Source: Ramlibacter alkalitolerans (GTDB taxonomy: Bacteria > Pseudomonadota > Gammaproteobacteria > Burkholderiales > Burkholderiaceae_C). Taken from it: a stretch of DNA of 64,000 nucleotides. Where the stretch lies: the NCBI RefSeq assembly GCF_016722765.1, contig NZ_JAEQND010000005.1, positions 186,001-250,000 of the forward strand, given 5' to 3'. Below are positions 8,441-18,319 of the stretch, one piece after another. The notes beneath the pieces were generated by a model that saw only the letters and a program-made list of their open reading frames with translations, did no database searches and was not told the origin of the DNA. The position numbers and the translations under genes are program-made. Numbering within the stretch: position 1 is the first letter of the stretch; each line of letters starts with the position of its first letter.

Positions 8441-11400
8441 TCAACGCATGGCGGGTTCGGCCGGCCCGGCGGGGCCGCCGGAGACACCGGTCGTCTCGGG
8501 CACGAGCGAGCGGGCCACGCGCGTCATCCGCGGGTCGGTCCAGGTGCCGTCGACATGGAATTCCTGGGTGGCGGCGCGCATCAGCGGCTGGCGCAGGAAC
8601 ATCTGCGCCAGGAAGGAGCCGAGGCCGATCGCCGGGTTGATCACCGTCGCCACCAGCGAGGCGGTGCCGGCGTTGATCTCCGGCACCACGACCACCTTGA
8701 GGTCCTGCGTCTCGCGGGCGATGTCGGCCCTGCCTTCCATCAGCACCGCGGCGTTCACGCCCTTCATCTGCAGGTTGTTGGTGGAGGCGATGCCGCGCTC
8801 GATCGCGATGTCCCCGCGCACGAAGTCGAACGGGAAGCCCTGGCTGAACACGTCGCGGAAATCCAGCACCAGCCGCCGCGGCAGGGACTGCAGGCTCAGC
8901 ACGCCCAGCAGCTTGGCCAGCCCGGGATCGGCCTTGAGGAACTGGCCGTTCTCGACCTGCACGTTGAAGTTGCCGCTCATGGTGGGATAGTCGAAGGCCA
9001 GCGGCGAGCCGAGCCAGGAAACGTTGCCTTCCATGGCGCCGTGCCCGCGCCGCAGCACGTCCTTCATGCCCATGCGCGCCAGCAGCCCGCCGGCGTCGGC
9101 GATGTCGAGGCGGAACTTGATGGCGGTGCGCAGGCGCTCGGGCCGGCCGGTGAGCTGGCGCGGCCCGCCGGGCGCGACCGGCTGCGCACCCAGGGCCGCC
9201 CAGTTGCCCGAGGCGCTGAACGAGGCTTCCGGCATCGTGAGGTTCAGCTTGTTGAGGCGCCATTCGCGGATGCCGCCCTCGCGCGCCACGGTGCCGGCGC
9301 CGCGGTTCACGGCCTCGATTTCCAGCCGCCCGAGCCGGCGGCCTTTCAGTTCGAACTCGTCGACGATCACGTCGAGCGCGGGGATGGCGGTTTGCTGGTC
9401 CAGCAGCTCCTCGACCTGGCTCGCGGCCGAAGCCGCCATGTTCAGGCGCGCCAGCCGCGCGTAGATGCGGCCCGCGCCGGAGTTCTGCGGCTGGCGGTAT
9501 TCCACGTACCCATCGAGTTCCTGGGCCTCGATGTTGGCGCGCCAGACCCGGCCGTCGCGCGAGCCGCCGACCACCACGTCGTGCAGCGTGCGGCCGTCGG
9601 CGCTCAGTTCCTTCGCGCGCAGGGCGATTACGGTCGGCAGGTAGGACTGGCTGGCGCCGAGGTCGCGTGCGGGCGCCGGCGTGGCGCCGCCGGTGGCTGA
9701 AGCCGCTGCCGGCTCGGGGCCCGAGACGCGCGCCAGGGCGTCCTCCCACGCATCGACGTTGAACTGTCCCAGCTGCACGTTGGCCGTGACGCCCTCTTCC
9801 GGCATGAGCACGCTTTCCCCCGGTGCCAGGCCGATCGCGATGGCGCCGCGCACCACCTGCGGCTCCGGGCCGCTGAGGTCGCGCACGAAGCTGACCGAAC
9901 CGACGCGCGCCAGCTCCAGCGACAGCAGTTCCTGCAGCTTGCCTTGCGGGACCAGCGCATCGCGCGTGAGCGCCGTCTCGTAGCGCAGCGGCAGCACGCT
10001 CTCGGCGGGCTTGTTCAAGGGCGGCGGCAGGTTCACCGCCAGCCCCTGCAGGTTGCTCGAGACCTGCACCTCGGGCGGCCCGCGCCGGAAGGTGAGCAGC
10101 AGGTTGTAGCTGGTGGCGCCGCTGAAGTTGTGCGCCAGCCGCGAGAAGAATCCGAGCTCGTGGGCCTGGCGCAGGCCTTCGGCGCTCACCGTGCCCTGCC
10201 CGCGCAACTGCACGATCGCCGGCTCGCCCGGACCGCCGGGGCGCGAGCCGCCTTCCAGCCGCACTTCGCCGCCGAGCGCCCGCGCCTGCACCCCGGCGAC
10301 CTGGAAGCCCTTGTCGGAAAAGAGGATCGCGCCGCGGGCCCGGGCCAGCAGCGGGCTCTCGGGCGTCATCTGCACGTCGCTGTTCACCAGCGTCACCGTG
10401 CCCTGCACCTGCGAGCGCGTCAGGTCGCGCAGCGGCAGCGCCAGCCGCAGCTGCACTTCGGCGGTGCCGGTGCCGGTGGTGCGCGCCAGCGCCTGGCTGG
10501 TCATGGCCGCGGCCGGCGAGGTGTTCACCACCGCCAGCGACTCGCTCACCGGCCCCTCGATGCGGCCCTGTACGTCGACCTGCGGATGATGGAACGCGGG
10601 GATCTGGACGTCGGCGTGGATCTGCAGCTGCGGCCGCCCATGCACCCGGCCGGCCGCGCCCCTGACCTGCATGCCGTCGCCCTGGAACACCAGCTCGCCG
10701 GACAGCGCCGTGAAGGGAGGCCAGCTCCCCGGCCCCTGGTTGATGCTCGCAGGCACGTAGGCGAGCACCACGTCCTTCACCTGGGTCGTGACCAGGAACT
10801 CGCCACTGCGGTTGTCGGCAAACGGGAACTGGCGCAGGTCGCCCTTCACCCGGAACTTCGTGCCCGTGGCCGCGCCGCTCACGACAGCTTCCTGCACGTA
10901 GGAACGCGCCCGGGCGGGGACGGCGAGCGGCAGGTAGCGCCACACGCGCGCGCCATCGGCGCGGCTGAGGCTGCCCTGCAGGTCCAGCACGCCGGGAAAA
11001 CGCGCCCCGCCGGCCTTCGCATCGGCCGTGTGCCAGCGGGCCTGGGCCTCGCCTTCGGCATCGGCGTTCGCGAACTTCAGGTTGTTGACGTCCAGCGACA
11101 GCTGCGCGCCCTTGACCTGCCAGTGCAGGTCGGCGGCCAGGGTAGTCACCGGGATCACCGGCTCGTCGAACACGCCGGGAAACTCCAGCGTGCCCTGCTC
11201 GATGGCCAGCTTCGCCTTGCCGCCGCGCTGGGTGATGTCGAAGTCGAGCGAGGCGCCGCGCAGGCCGGGGATGCCGGCGTGCCCGTCAGGGTGCGGCTGC
11301 GCCGCGGTTTCCAGCCGGACGGCGCGCCCGCGCGCTTCATATTTCTGCAGCGCATCGAGCGGCCCCTGCCAGCGTGCCTGCAGGGTCTCGACCAGGCCCT

Positions 11401-12580
11401 GCGGCGCGTAGGCCTGCAGCGCCGCACGGGTGGCCTCGCCGAGCGGCAGCCGCGTGGCCACTTGGCTGAGCGCGTGCAGGTCCAGCCGGTCGGCGCGCAG
11501 CTCGCCCTGGGCGGCGGTCTGGCCCTGGGCGCGGCCCCAGCTCAGGGCCACGTTGCCGCCCGGCCAGGCGTGGCCGTCTTCGGTGAGGAACTGCAGGTCC
11601 TGGGTCTGGAACTCGAAGCCGGTGGCGGTGCGCTTGCCCCCCAGGCGGCCGGAGACGGACTGCAGCACCAGCGGCTCCAGGGCCGTGGCCAGCGTCGCCC
11701 GCACCTCGGTGAGCACGATGTCGGCCGTGCCGCCGACCAGCTGGCCGCGTTCGACGTCGGCCCAGGCCCGCAGCCGGCCGCGGCCCTGCGCGATGTCGAA
11801 GCCGAGATCGGCGTGCTGGCGCAGCTGCGACAGGTCGACCTCGCCGAACTGCGCGTGCACTTCGCCCACCCACTGCTGCCAGCGGCCCGGGCTGGCGGAC
11901 AGCAGTGGCTGGCGGAAGATGCCGGCGAGGGAGAAGCGCTGGCCCCAGGCCGGCGGCGGCGTCGCGTCCAGCCGCAGCAGGTGGCGCCGCGCATGCGAGC
12001 GGGCGACGAAGTCGACCTCGCCCAGGGCCAGCGTCGGTGCGCCGCGCAGTTCGTCGGTCCATTCGAGCGTGCCGCCCTGGAGCACGAATTCGCGTTGGCT
12101 GAAGAACCAGTCCGCCGCGCGCCCTTCGCTGTCGCTGCCGCCCGAGACGTCCAGGCCGCCGACGAAGATGCGGCCATCCGCCGCGCGCCGGATGGCGAGC
12201 GTCGGCCGCTCGATATAGAGCTGCTCGAAACCGAGATTCCACAGTGAGCGCGGGGACAAGGCGGCGATCACCAGCGGCAGCCGCAGCGCCTCGCGGCCCT
12301 GCGGATCCAGCAGCACCACGTCCTGCAGCGTGAAGGAAGGCACCAGGCCTTCGGTGCGGGCGCTGATGTTGCCGATGCGCACCGGAATTCCCAGCAGCTT
12401 GCTGGCGCGGATTTCCAGTGCCGGGCGCAGTTCGCCGATACGCGGCACAATGAATCCATGCAGCGCCCCCCAGGCCACCGTGAGCAGCAGCGATGCCGCG
12501 AGCAGCAGCCACAGGGACCACTTGGCGGCTGCGGCAAACAACCTCAGCGCGCGTGAGGGATTCGGCGGCGTCGCATTCAT
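8441..12580 (-). CDS. yhdP: YhdP-family AsmA-like envelope protein (TIGR02099)
   Basis: A very large protein of 1,379 residues with one N-terminal membrane anchor (residues about 16-40, LWLLLAASLLLTVAWG) and a long repetitive beta-rich periplasmic part. The C-terminal region has AsmA/DUF3971-like sequence, including IGLGSFLAQMFLRQPLMRA. Members of this family are thought to form hydrophobic-groove bridges that move phospholipid between the inner and outer membrane. The length is near that of E. coli YhdP (about 1,270). The start is the ATG beginning MNATPPNPSRALR; an open frame 68 codons upstream overlaps the divergent glnE and is rejected. Only 24 bp separate the two divergent start codons. 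Confidence 0.9.
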   Translation of the reverse strand: MNATPPNPSRALRLFAAAAKWSLWLLLAASLLLTVAWGALHGFIVPRIGELRPALEIRASKLLGIPVRIGNISARTEGLVPSFTLQDVVLLDPQGREALRLPLVIAALSPRSLWNLGFEQLYIERPTLAIRRAADGRIFVGGLDVSGGSDSEGRAADWFFSQREFVLQGGTLEWTDELRGAPTLALGEVDFVARSHARRHLLRLDATPPPAWGQRFSLAGIFRQPLLSASPGRWQQWVGEVHAQFGEVDLSQLRQHADLGFDIAQGRGRLRAWADVERGQLVGGTADIVLTEVRATLATALEPLVLQSVSGRLGGKRTATGFEFQTQDLQFLTEDGHAWPGGNVALSWGRAQGQTAAQGELRADRLDLHALSQVATRLPLGEATRAALQAYAPQGLVETLQARWQGPLDALQKYEARGRAVRLETAAQPHPDGHAGIPGLRGASLDFDITQRGGKAKLAIEQGTLEFPGVFDEPVIPVTTLAADLHWQVKGAQLSLDVNNLKFANADAEGEAQARWHTADAKAGGARFPGVLDLQGSLSRADGARVWRYLPLAVPARARSYVQEAVVSGAATGTKFRVKGDLRQFPFADNRSGEFLVTTQVKDVVLAYVPASINQGPGSWPPFTALSGELVFQGDGMQVRGAAGRVHGRPQLQIHADVQIPAFHHPQVDVQGRIEGPVSESLAVVNTSPAAAMTSQALARTTGTGTAEVQLRLALPLRDLTRSQVQGTVTLVNSDVQMTPESPLLARARGAILFSDKGFQVAGVQARALGGEVRLEGGSRPGGPGEPAIVQLRGQGTVSAEGLRQAHELGFFSRLAHNFSGATSYNLLLTFRRGPPEVQVSSNLQGLAVNLPPPLNKPAESVLPLRYETALTRDALVPQGKLQELLSLELARVGSVSFVRDLSGPEPQVVRGAIAIGLAPGESVLMPEEGVTANVQLGQFNVDAWEDALARVSGPEPAAASATGGATPAPARDLGASQSYLPTVIALRAKELSADGRTLHDVVVGGSRDGRVWRANIEAQELDGYVEYRQPQNSGAGRIYARLARLNMAASAASQVEELLDQQTAIPALDVIVDEFELKGRRLGRLEIEAVNRGAGTVAREGGIREWRLNKLNLTMPEASFSASGNWAALGAQPVAPGGPRQLTGRPERLRTAIKFRLDIADAGGLLARMGMKDVLRRGHGAMEGNVSWLGSPLAFDYPTMSGNFNVQVENGQFLKADPGLAKLLGVLSLQSLPRRLVLDFRDVFSQGFPFDFVRGDIAIERGIASTNNLQMKGVNAAVLMEGRADIARETQDLKVVVVPEINAGTASLVATVINPAIGLGSFLAQMFLRQPLMRAATQEFHVDGTWTDPRMTRVARSLVPETTGVSGGPAGPAEPAMR

Positions 12581-12604
12581 GAAGACTTGGGAGTGGCGGG
12601 AATT

Positions 12605-15394
12605 ATGACCCTCGGCGACGCGCCGGGTTCTGGCAGCGACGACAACGCACCGCAGCGCGGGGCCACCGCGGACGACAGCGGCATCGCGCCGGATCCACTC
12701 TCCGGCCAATCGCGTTTCGTGCAGCGCCTGCGCCGGCGCTATGCGGGCGAACTGGAATTGTTGCCGACGGGTGCGCCAGCGCACGCCACGATGGCGATCG
12801 CTTACCAGGCTTTACGTTCGCGCGGCTTCGATGTGCCCTCCGCGCTACGCGTGCTGCGCCAGCTGGTGATGGAGCGGCTGGTGGTGCTCGATTGTGACCG
12901 GCAGGCGCCGCTGGCGACGATCACGCATGCCGTGACGGAGCTGGCGGAATTCGCGCTCGACACCGCCTGCCGCCATGCCTGCGCCGAACTGGACGAGGTG
13001 TACGGCGCGCCGACGCGCTCGGACGGCCAGCGCGCGCAGCTGTGGATCGTCGGCATGGGCAAGCTGGGGGCGCGCGAGCTCAATGTCTCGAGCGACATCG
13101 ACCTGGTGTACGTCTACGAGGAAGACGGCGAGACGGCCGGCAACGGCGACGGCCGCAACCGCATCAGCAACCACGAGTACTTCGCCAAGCTGGTGAAGGC
13201 CATCTACGGGCTGATCGGCGACGTGACCGAGCACGGCTTCGTGTTCCGGGTCGACCTGATGCTGCGGCCCAACGGCAATTCGGGCCCGCAGGCGGTGTCG
13301 CTCGGCGCGCTGGAAGATTATTTCCAGGTCCAGGGGCGCGAATGGGAGCGCTTCGCCTGGCTGAAAAGCCGGGTGGTCGCCCCGCGCAGCTGCATCGAGG
13401 ACGGCGGCGCCCAGCAACTGCGCGGCGCCGTGCTGCCCTTCGTGTTCCGCCGCTACCTGGATTACGCGGTGTTCGATTCGCTGCGCTCGCTGCACCGGCA
13501 GATCCGCGAGCACGCGGCGCGGCGGGCAGCCGGCCGGCCCGAGCGCGCCAACGACGTCAAGCTGTCGCGTGGCGGCATCCGCGAGATCGAATTCATCGTG
13601 CAGCTGCTGCAGGTGGTGCGCGGCGGCCAGTATCCCGAACTGCGCACGCGCCCCACGCTGCAGGCCCTGGAGCGGCTGGCGCGGGCGGGGCTGATGTCCG
13701 ACGAGACCGCCGGCGCGCTCGCCGCCGCGTACACCTTCCTGCGCCGGGTCGAACACCGCATCCAGTACCTGGACGACCAGCAGACCCACGTGCTGCCCAT
13801 GGGCTGCCGCAACGAGGACGAAGACGGCGACCTGGCCTGGATCGCCCACACCATGGGCTACGCGGACTGCTGTCCCTTCCTGCACGAACTCGATGGCCAC
13901 CGCGAGCTGGTGGCGGAGGAATTCGACAAGCTCCTGGGCGGCTCGACGGAGTGCAGGAGCTGCGCCGGTCCCAAGGCGAGCAAGGCACCGCCGGAGCTGG
14001 GCGACCTGCTGGAACAGCTGCCCGCGCAGCTGCAGCAGCGCATCCACGGCTGGTGCGGCCATCCGCGCGTGATGGCGCTGCGCGACGACGCCCGTCATCG
14101 CCTGTCGCGCCTGATCGCCCGCACCGGGCAGTGGCTGCAGGAAGGCCGCGTGAGCGAGGAAGCCGCGCTGCGCATGATGGACTGGATCGAGCCGCTGCTG
14201 CGGCGCGAGAGCTACCTGGCGCTGGTCTGGGAGCGGCCGGGCGTGCACGAGCGGCTGCTGCGCATCCTCGGCGAGGCGCGCTGGCCGGCCCGCTACCTGA
14301 TCCAGCATCCCGGCGTGATCGACGAACTCGCGAGCGACGGCCTGCTCAAGGAACGCTTCAGCGCCGCGGACTACGAGCGCGAGCTGGAGCACCGCAAGCG
14401 CTCGGTGATGATCACCGGCGAGGACGACGACGAGATGCTGCTGAACCTGCTGCGGCGGGCCCACCATGCGGAGCTGTTCCGCACGCTGGCGCGCGACGTG
14501 GAAGGGGCCCTCACGGTCGAACAGGTGGCCGACGAACTGAGCGCGCTGGCGGACGCCACCCTGAGCATCACCGCGCGGTGGTGCTGGGAGCGCCTGAACA
14601 AGCGGCACCGCGAGACGCCGCGCTTCGCCATCCTCGGCTACGGCAAGCTGGGGGGCAAGGAACTGGGCTACGGCAGCGATCTCGACATCGTGTTCGTCTA
14701 CGAGGACGAGGACGAGCGCGCCCCGGAAGCCTACGCCGCCTTCGTGCGCAAGATCATCATCTGGCTGTCGACCAAGACGGCCGAGGGCGACCTGTTCGAG
14801 ATCGATACGGCGCTGCGGCCGAACGGCAACTCCGGCCTGCTGATCACGACCTTCCAGTCCTACGACGACTACCAGCAGCGCCGCGGCAGCAACACCGCGT
14901 GGACCTGGGAACACCAGGCGATGACGCGGGCGCGCTTCGTCACCGGGCTGGATGCCTTGCGGTCCCGCTTCGACGCCGTGCGGCAGGCGGTGATCACGGC
15001 GCCGCGCGACGTCCGCGCGCTGCAGCGCGAGATCGTGGCGATGCGCGAGCGGGTGCGCAGCGCCCACCCGGTGCGCGCCGGCCGCTTCGACCTCAAGCAC
15101 AGCCCCGGCGGCATGGTCGATGCGGAGTTCGCGGTGCAGTTCCTGGTGCTGTCGCAGTCGGCCCATCATCCGGAATTGATCCCGAACCTCGGCAACATCG
15201 CGCTGCTGCAGCGCGCCGAGACGGCGGGGCTGCTGCCCGCCGGCGTCGGCCAGCGCGCTGCTTCGGCGTACCGCGAATTGCGCCGCCACCAGCACCACGC
15301 GCGGCTGAACGAGGAGTCGACGCAGGTCGCGCAGGATGGCCTGGCGGCCGAGCGCGACGCGATCCTGGCGCTCTGGCAGCACGTGTTCCCGTAG
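12605..15394 (+). CDS. glnE: Bifunctional glutamine synthetase adenylyltransferase/adenylyl-removing enzyme
   Basis: GlnE adds AMP to, and removes it from, glutamine synthetase in response to the PII protein and glutamine, setting nitrogen assimilation. The 929-residue product has two nucleotidyltransferase domains. The N-terminal deadenylylating domain contains GMGKLGARELNVSSDIDL (Asp pair near residue 165), and the C-terminal adenylylating domain contains GYGKLGGKELGYGSDLDI (near residue 692). The ATG at 12605 follows GGGAGTGGCGGG; a TTG 18 bp upstream is possible but less likely. Its TAG stop lies inside the left end of a dispersed palindromic repeat. Confidence 0.96.
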   Translation: MTLGDAPGSGSDDNAPQRGATADDSGIAPDPLSGQSRFVQRLRRRYAGELELLPTGAPAHATMAIAYQALRSRGFDVPSALRVLRQLVMERLVVLDCDRQAPLATITHAVTELAEFALDTACRHACAELDEVYGAPTRSDGQRAQLWIVGMGKLGARELNVSSDIDLVYVYEEDGETAGNGDGRNRISNHEYFAKLVKAIYGLIGDVTEHGFVFRVDLMLRPNGNSGPQAVSLGALEDYFQVQGREWERFAWLKSRVVAPRSCIEDGGAQQLRGAVLPFVFRRYLDYAVFDSLRSLHRQIREHAARRAAGRPERANDVKLSRGGIREIEFIVQLLQVVRGGQYPELRTRPTLQALERLARAGLMSDETAGALAAAYTFLRRVEHRIQYLDDQQTHVLPMGCRNEDEDGDLAWIAHTMGYADCCPFLHELDGHRELVAEEFDKLLGGSTECRSCAGPKASKAPPELGDLLEQLPAQLQQRIHGWCGHPRVMALRDDARHRLSRLIARTGQWLQEGRVSEEAALRMMDWIEPLLRRESYLALVWERPGVHERLLRILGEARWPARYLIQHPGVIDELASDGLLKERFSAADYERELEHRKRSVMITGEDDDEMLLNLLRRAHHAELFRTLARDVEGALTVEQVADELSALADATLSITARWCWERLNKRHRETPRFAILGYGKLGGKELGYGSDLDIVFVYEDEDERAPEAYAAFVRKIIIWLSTKTAEGDLFEIDTALRPNGNSGLLITTFQSYDDYQQRRGSNTAWTWEHQAMTRARFVTGLDALRSRFDAVRQAVITAPRDVRALQREIVAMRERVRSAHPVRAGRFDLKHSPGGMVDAEFAVQFLVLSQSAHHPELIPNLGNIALLQRAETAGLLPAGVGQRAASAYRELRRHQHHARLNEESTQVAQDGLAAERDAILALWQHVFP

Positions 15395-15492
15395 GCTGGC
15401 GGTGACGGCGCGCGGAGCGCGCCGGGAACCCCAGCGCTGCTGGCGCCGCCGGTGATCGCTGGGGTTTCGCTTCGCTCCACCACCAGCCTACG
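15391..15492. repeat. Family-1 palindromic repeat, copy A
   Basis: It begins GTAGGCTGGCGGTGA and ends CACCAGCCTACG, with GGAACCCCAGCG and CGCTGGGG inside. The glnE stop TAG is bases 2-4 of the element. A 21-bp segment around TTCGCTTCGCTCCACCACC (15464-15484) is repeated directly at 15492-15512, with a further partial copy after it. This copy is the only one between tandem rather than convergent genes. Confidence 0.85.
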
Positions 15493-15596
15493 TTTCGCTT
15501 CGCTCCACCACCGTTTCGCTCGGTTTTTCCGAGAGCCCTCTCCACCACGACAGTGGGGGCCGGTGGTAGTCTGGCAGGCTCTTCGCAGATCCACGC

Positions 15597-17096
15597 ATGA
15601 CCCACACGCGTTTCCCCGCCGCGGGCGGCCTGGCGTTGCTGCTCTCTCTGGCCGGCTGCGCGCTGCCCCGTCCACCCGCTGCCCCCGACGCTCCCGAGCC
15701 GGCGCGCTGGCAGGCGCCGCTGCCGCATGGCGGCAAGGTGACCGACCTCACCCGCTGGTGGACGCAGTTCGGCGATCCGCTGCTGGTCGACCTGGTCGAA
15801 GCGGCGCAGACGGTGAGCCCGACGGTGGCCACCGCCGGCACCCGCATCGCGGAAGCGCGCGCCAATCGCGTGGCGGCGCGGGCGGCGCTGCTGCCTTCGC
15901 TGGACACCAGCGTGGCCATCGTCCGCGGCAACACGCAGGCAGGCGCGCCGGGAGGCGGGGGCGCGGTCGGCGCCGGGGCCGCCGGGGCGCCGGGCGCCGC
16001 GCTGCCGCCGACCACCATCACGCAGTCCAACCTGCAGGCCGCCTGGGAGATCGACCTGTTCGGCGGCCGGCAGGCGCAGGCCGACGCGGCGGCAGCCCGC
16101 CTGCGGGGGGCCCAGGCCGGCTGGCACGACGCGCGCGTCGCCGTGGCGGCGGAGACCGCCACCAGCTACGTCGACCTGCGGGTTTGCGAGCGCCAGCTGG
16201 AAGTGGCGCGCAACGACGCCCGATCGCGGGCGGAGTCGGCGCGGCTCACCGGCCTGAGTGCCGACGCCGGATTCACCGCGCCGGCCGTGGCCGCCCAGGC
16301 ACGCGCCAGCGCGGCCGAAGCCAGCGCACGGGTCACGCAGCAGCAGGCCCAGTGCGACCTGACCGTCAAGGCGCTGATCGCCCTCACGGGCCTGGACGAA
16401 GCCGCCCTGCGCCGGCGCCTGGAGGCGGGCTGGACGGAGCCGAGCGGGATCGCGGCCGGCGCGATCCCTTCGCTGCCCGCCGCGCTGCTGGCACAGCGCC
16501 CCGACGTCTACGCGGCCGAACGCAACGTCGAAGCCGCCAGCGCCGACGTCGGGGCCGCCCGTGCCGATCTCTATCCGCGCCTGTCCCTGAGCGGCCAGCT
16601 CGGCTCGGCGCTGATCCACGTGGCGGGCCAGAACCTCAGCGCCCGCACCTGGCAGATCGGCCCGCTGGCGCTCAGCATGCCGGTGTTCGACGCCGGGCGC
16701 CGCGCCGCCGCCACCGATGCGGCGGTCGCCCGCTACGAGGAAGCGGTGGTGCAGTACGAGGCCCGCGTGCGCCAGGCCGTGCGCGAAGTGGAGGAAGCGC
16801 TCGTCAACCTGCGCAGCGCGGACGACCGCAGCGACGACGCGCGGATTGCGGTGGAAGGCTACCGCGTCTCCTTCGCTGCCGCCGAAGCCCGCTACCGCAG
16901 CGGCCTGGGCAGCCTGATCGAGCTGGAAGACCAGCGCCGGGTGCTGCTGGCCGCCGAGACCACGCTGGTGGGCCTGCAGCGGGACCGCGTCGCGGCCTGG
17001 ATCGCCCTGTACCGCGCGCTGGGTGGCGGCTGGCGCACCCCCGAGACGAGCACCGCGCGCAGCGCCAACCCGAACGACGAGGAAGCCCCCCGGTGA
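15597..17096 (+). CDS. NodT-family outer-membrane efflux lipoprotein
   Basis: The outer-membrane channel of a tripartite efflux system, 499 residues. The N-terminus is a lipoprotein signal with LAGC and lipidated Cys21. Two OEP repeats follow, with the long alpha-helical, Ala/Arg/Glu-rich coiled-coil segments of TolC-like proteins; the second contains RPDVYAAERNVEAASADVG and the characteristic RYRSGLGSLIELEDQRR near the C-terminus. A Gly/Ala-rich insertion lies at about 120-140. The stop overlaps the GTG start of the adaptor gene by 4 bp (GTGA), so the three efflux genes form one operon in the order channel, adaptor, pump. Confidence 0.93.
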   Translation: MTHTRFPAAGGLALLLSLAGCALPRPPAAPDAPEPARWQAPLPHGGKVTDLTRWWTQFGDPLLVDLVEAAQTVSPTVATAGTRIAEARANRVAARAALLPSLDTSVAIVRGNTQAGAPGGGGAVGAGAAGAPGAALPPTTITQSNLQAAWEIDLFGGRQAQADAAAARLRGAQAGWHDARVAVAAETATSYVDLRVCERQLEVARNDARSRAESARLTGLSADAGFTAPAVAAQARASAAEASARVTQQQAQCDLTVKALIALTGLDEAALRRRLEAGWTEPSGIAAGAIPSLPAALLAQRPDVYAAERNVEAASADVGAARADLYPRLSLSGQLGSALIHVAGQNLSARTWQIGPLALSMPVFDAGRRAAATDAAVARYEEAVVQYEARVRQAVREVEEALVNLRSADDRSDDARIAVEGYRVSFAAAEARYRSGLGSLIELEDQRRVLLAAETTLVGLQRDRVAAWIALYRALGGGWRTPETSTARSANPNDEEAPR

Positions 17097-18304
17097 GACT
17101 CCAGCCCCTGCCCTTCGCAACCCCGCTGCTGGCGCTGACCATGCTGCTGGCGGCCTGCGGCAACAAGGAAGAAGCCGCGAAGAAGACGGCCGCCACCGGC
17201 AAGCCCGCCCTCACGGTGAACATCGTGACGCCGCAGCAGGCGATGCTGCCGGTGACGCTCGCGGCCAACGGCAACCTCGCCGCCTGGCAGGAAGCCAGCA
17301 TCGGCGCCGAGGGCAACGGCCTGCGCATCGCCGAAGTGCTGGTGGGGGTGGGCGACCGCGTGCGGCGCGGCCAGGTGCTGGCGCGCTTCGACGCCGGCAC
17401 CCTGCACGCCGAAAACGCCCAGGCCCAGGCCGCGCTGGCGGAAGCGGAAGCCGCCGCCGCCGAGGCCGCCAACAACGCGGCGCGCGCCCGCACCCTGTCG
17501 CAGACGGGCGCGATGAGCGCTTCGCAGATCAACCAGTACATCACGGCGGAAGCCACGGCGAAGGCGCGCGTCGCCGCCGCGCGGGCGCAACTTCAGCAGC
17601 AGCAGGTGCGCCTCGCGCAGGCGGCCGTGCACGCGCCCGATGACGGCGTGATCTCGGCGCGCGCGGCCACCGTGGGTGCCGTCGTCAACAACGGCACCGA
17701 GCTGTTCCGCCTGATCCGCAAGGGCCGGCTCGAATGGCGCGCCGAAGTGACTTCGGCGGAGCTGGGCCGGATCAGCACCGGCACCCACGCGCTCATCACC
17801 GCCACCAGCGGCGCCCGGCTGGAAGGGCGCGTGCGCATGATCGGTCCGACGGTGGATCCGCAGACGCGCGTCGCGATCGTCTACGTGGACGTGAACCCGC
17901 TGCCCGGCCCGGCAGCGGGCAGCGCGCGCGCCGGGATGTTCGCGCGCGGCGAATTCGAGCTCGGCGCCGCACCGGCGCTCACCGTGCCGCAGCCCGCGGT
18001 GGTGGTGCGCGAGGGCTTCAGCTATGTGTTCCGCGTCAATCCCGACAACCGCGTCAGCCAGGTGAAGGTGCAGATCGGCCGCATCGCGGGCGACCGCGTG
18101 CAGGTGCTCTCCGGCCTCACCGCGGACATGAAGCTGGTCGCCAGCGGCGGCGGCTTCCTCAACGAAGGCGACCTGGTGCGGCTGGCCGACACGCCCGCCA
18201 GCGCCACGCCGGCGGCTGCGGCCGGCGCCGCTTCGGCCGCAGCCGCCGCCTCGGCGCCGTCGTCGGCGTCCTCCGCTTCCGCCGCGGCGAGCGCGACGCG
18301 CTGA
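17093..18304 (+). CDS. RND efflux periplasmic adaptor (membrane fusion protein)
   Basis: A 403-residue lipoprotein adaptor that joins the inner-membrane pump to the outer channel. The GTG start overlaps the channel gene stop and is preceded by GAGGAA; it gives a signal peptide ending LLAAC with Cys22. The body has the lipoyl/barrel-sandwich halves (VLVGVGDRVRRGQVLARFD near residue 90) around an Ala-rich alpha-hairpin at about 105-165, then the beta-barrel and membrane-proximal domains. The last 30 residues are almost only Ala, Ser, Pro and Thr, a low-complexity tail not needed for the fold. The substrate is not deducible. Confidence 0.93.
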   Translation: MRLQPLPFATPLLALTMLLAACGNKEEAAKKTAATGKPALTVNIVTPQQAMLPVTLAANGNLAAWQEASIGAEGNGLRIAEVLVGVGDRVRRGQVLARFDAGTLHAENAQAQAALAEAEAAAAEAANNAARARTLSQTGAMSASQINQYITAEATAKARVAAARAQLQQQQVRLAQAAVHAPDDGVISARAATVGAVVNNGTELFRLIRKGRLEWRAEVTSAELGRISTGTHALITATSGARLEGRVRMIGPTVDPQTRVAIVYVDVNPLPGPAAGSARAGMFARGEFELGAAPALTVPQPAVVVREGFSYVFRVNPDNRVSQVKVQIGRIAGDRVQVLSGLTADMKLVASGGGFLNEGDLVRLADTPASATPAAAAGAASAAAAASAPSSASSASAAASATR

Positions 18305-18319
18305 GGCAGGAGGCCCCGC

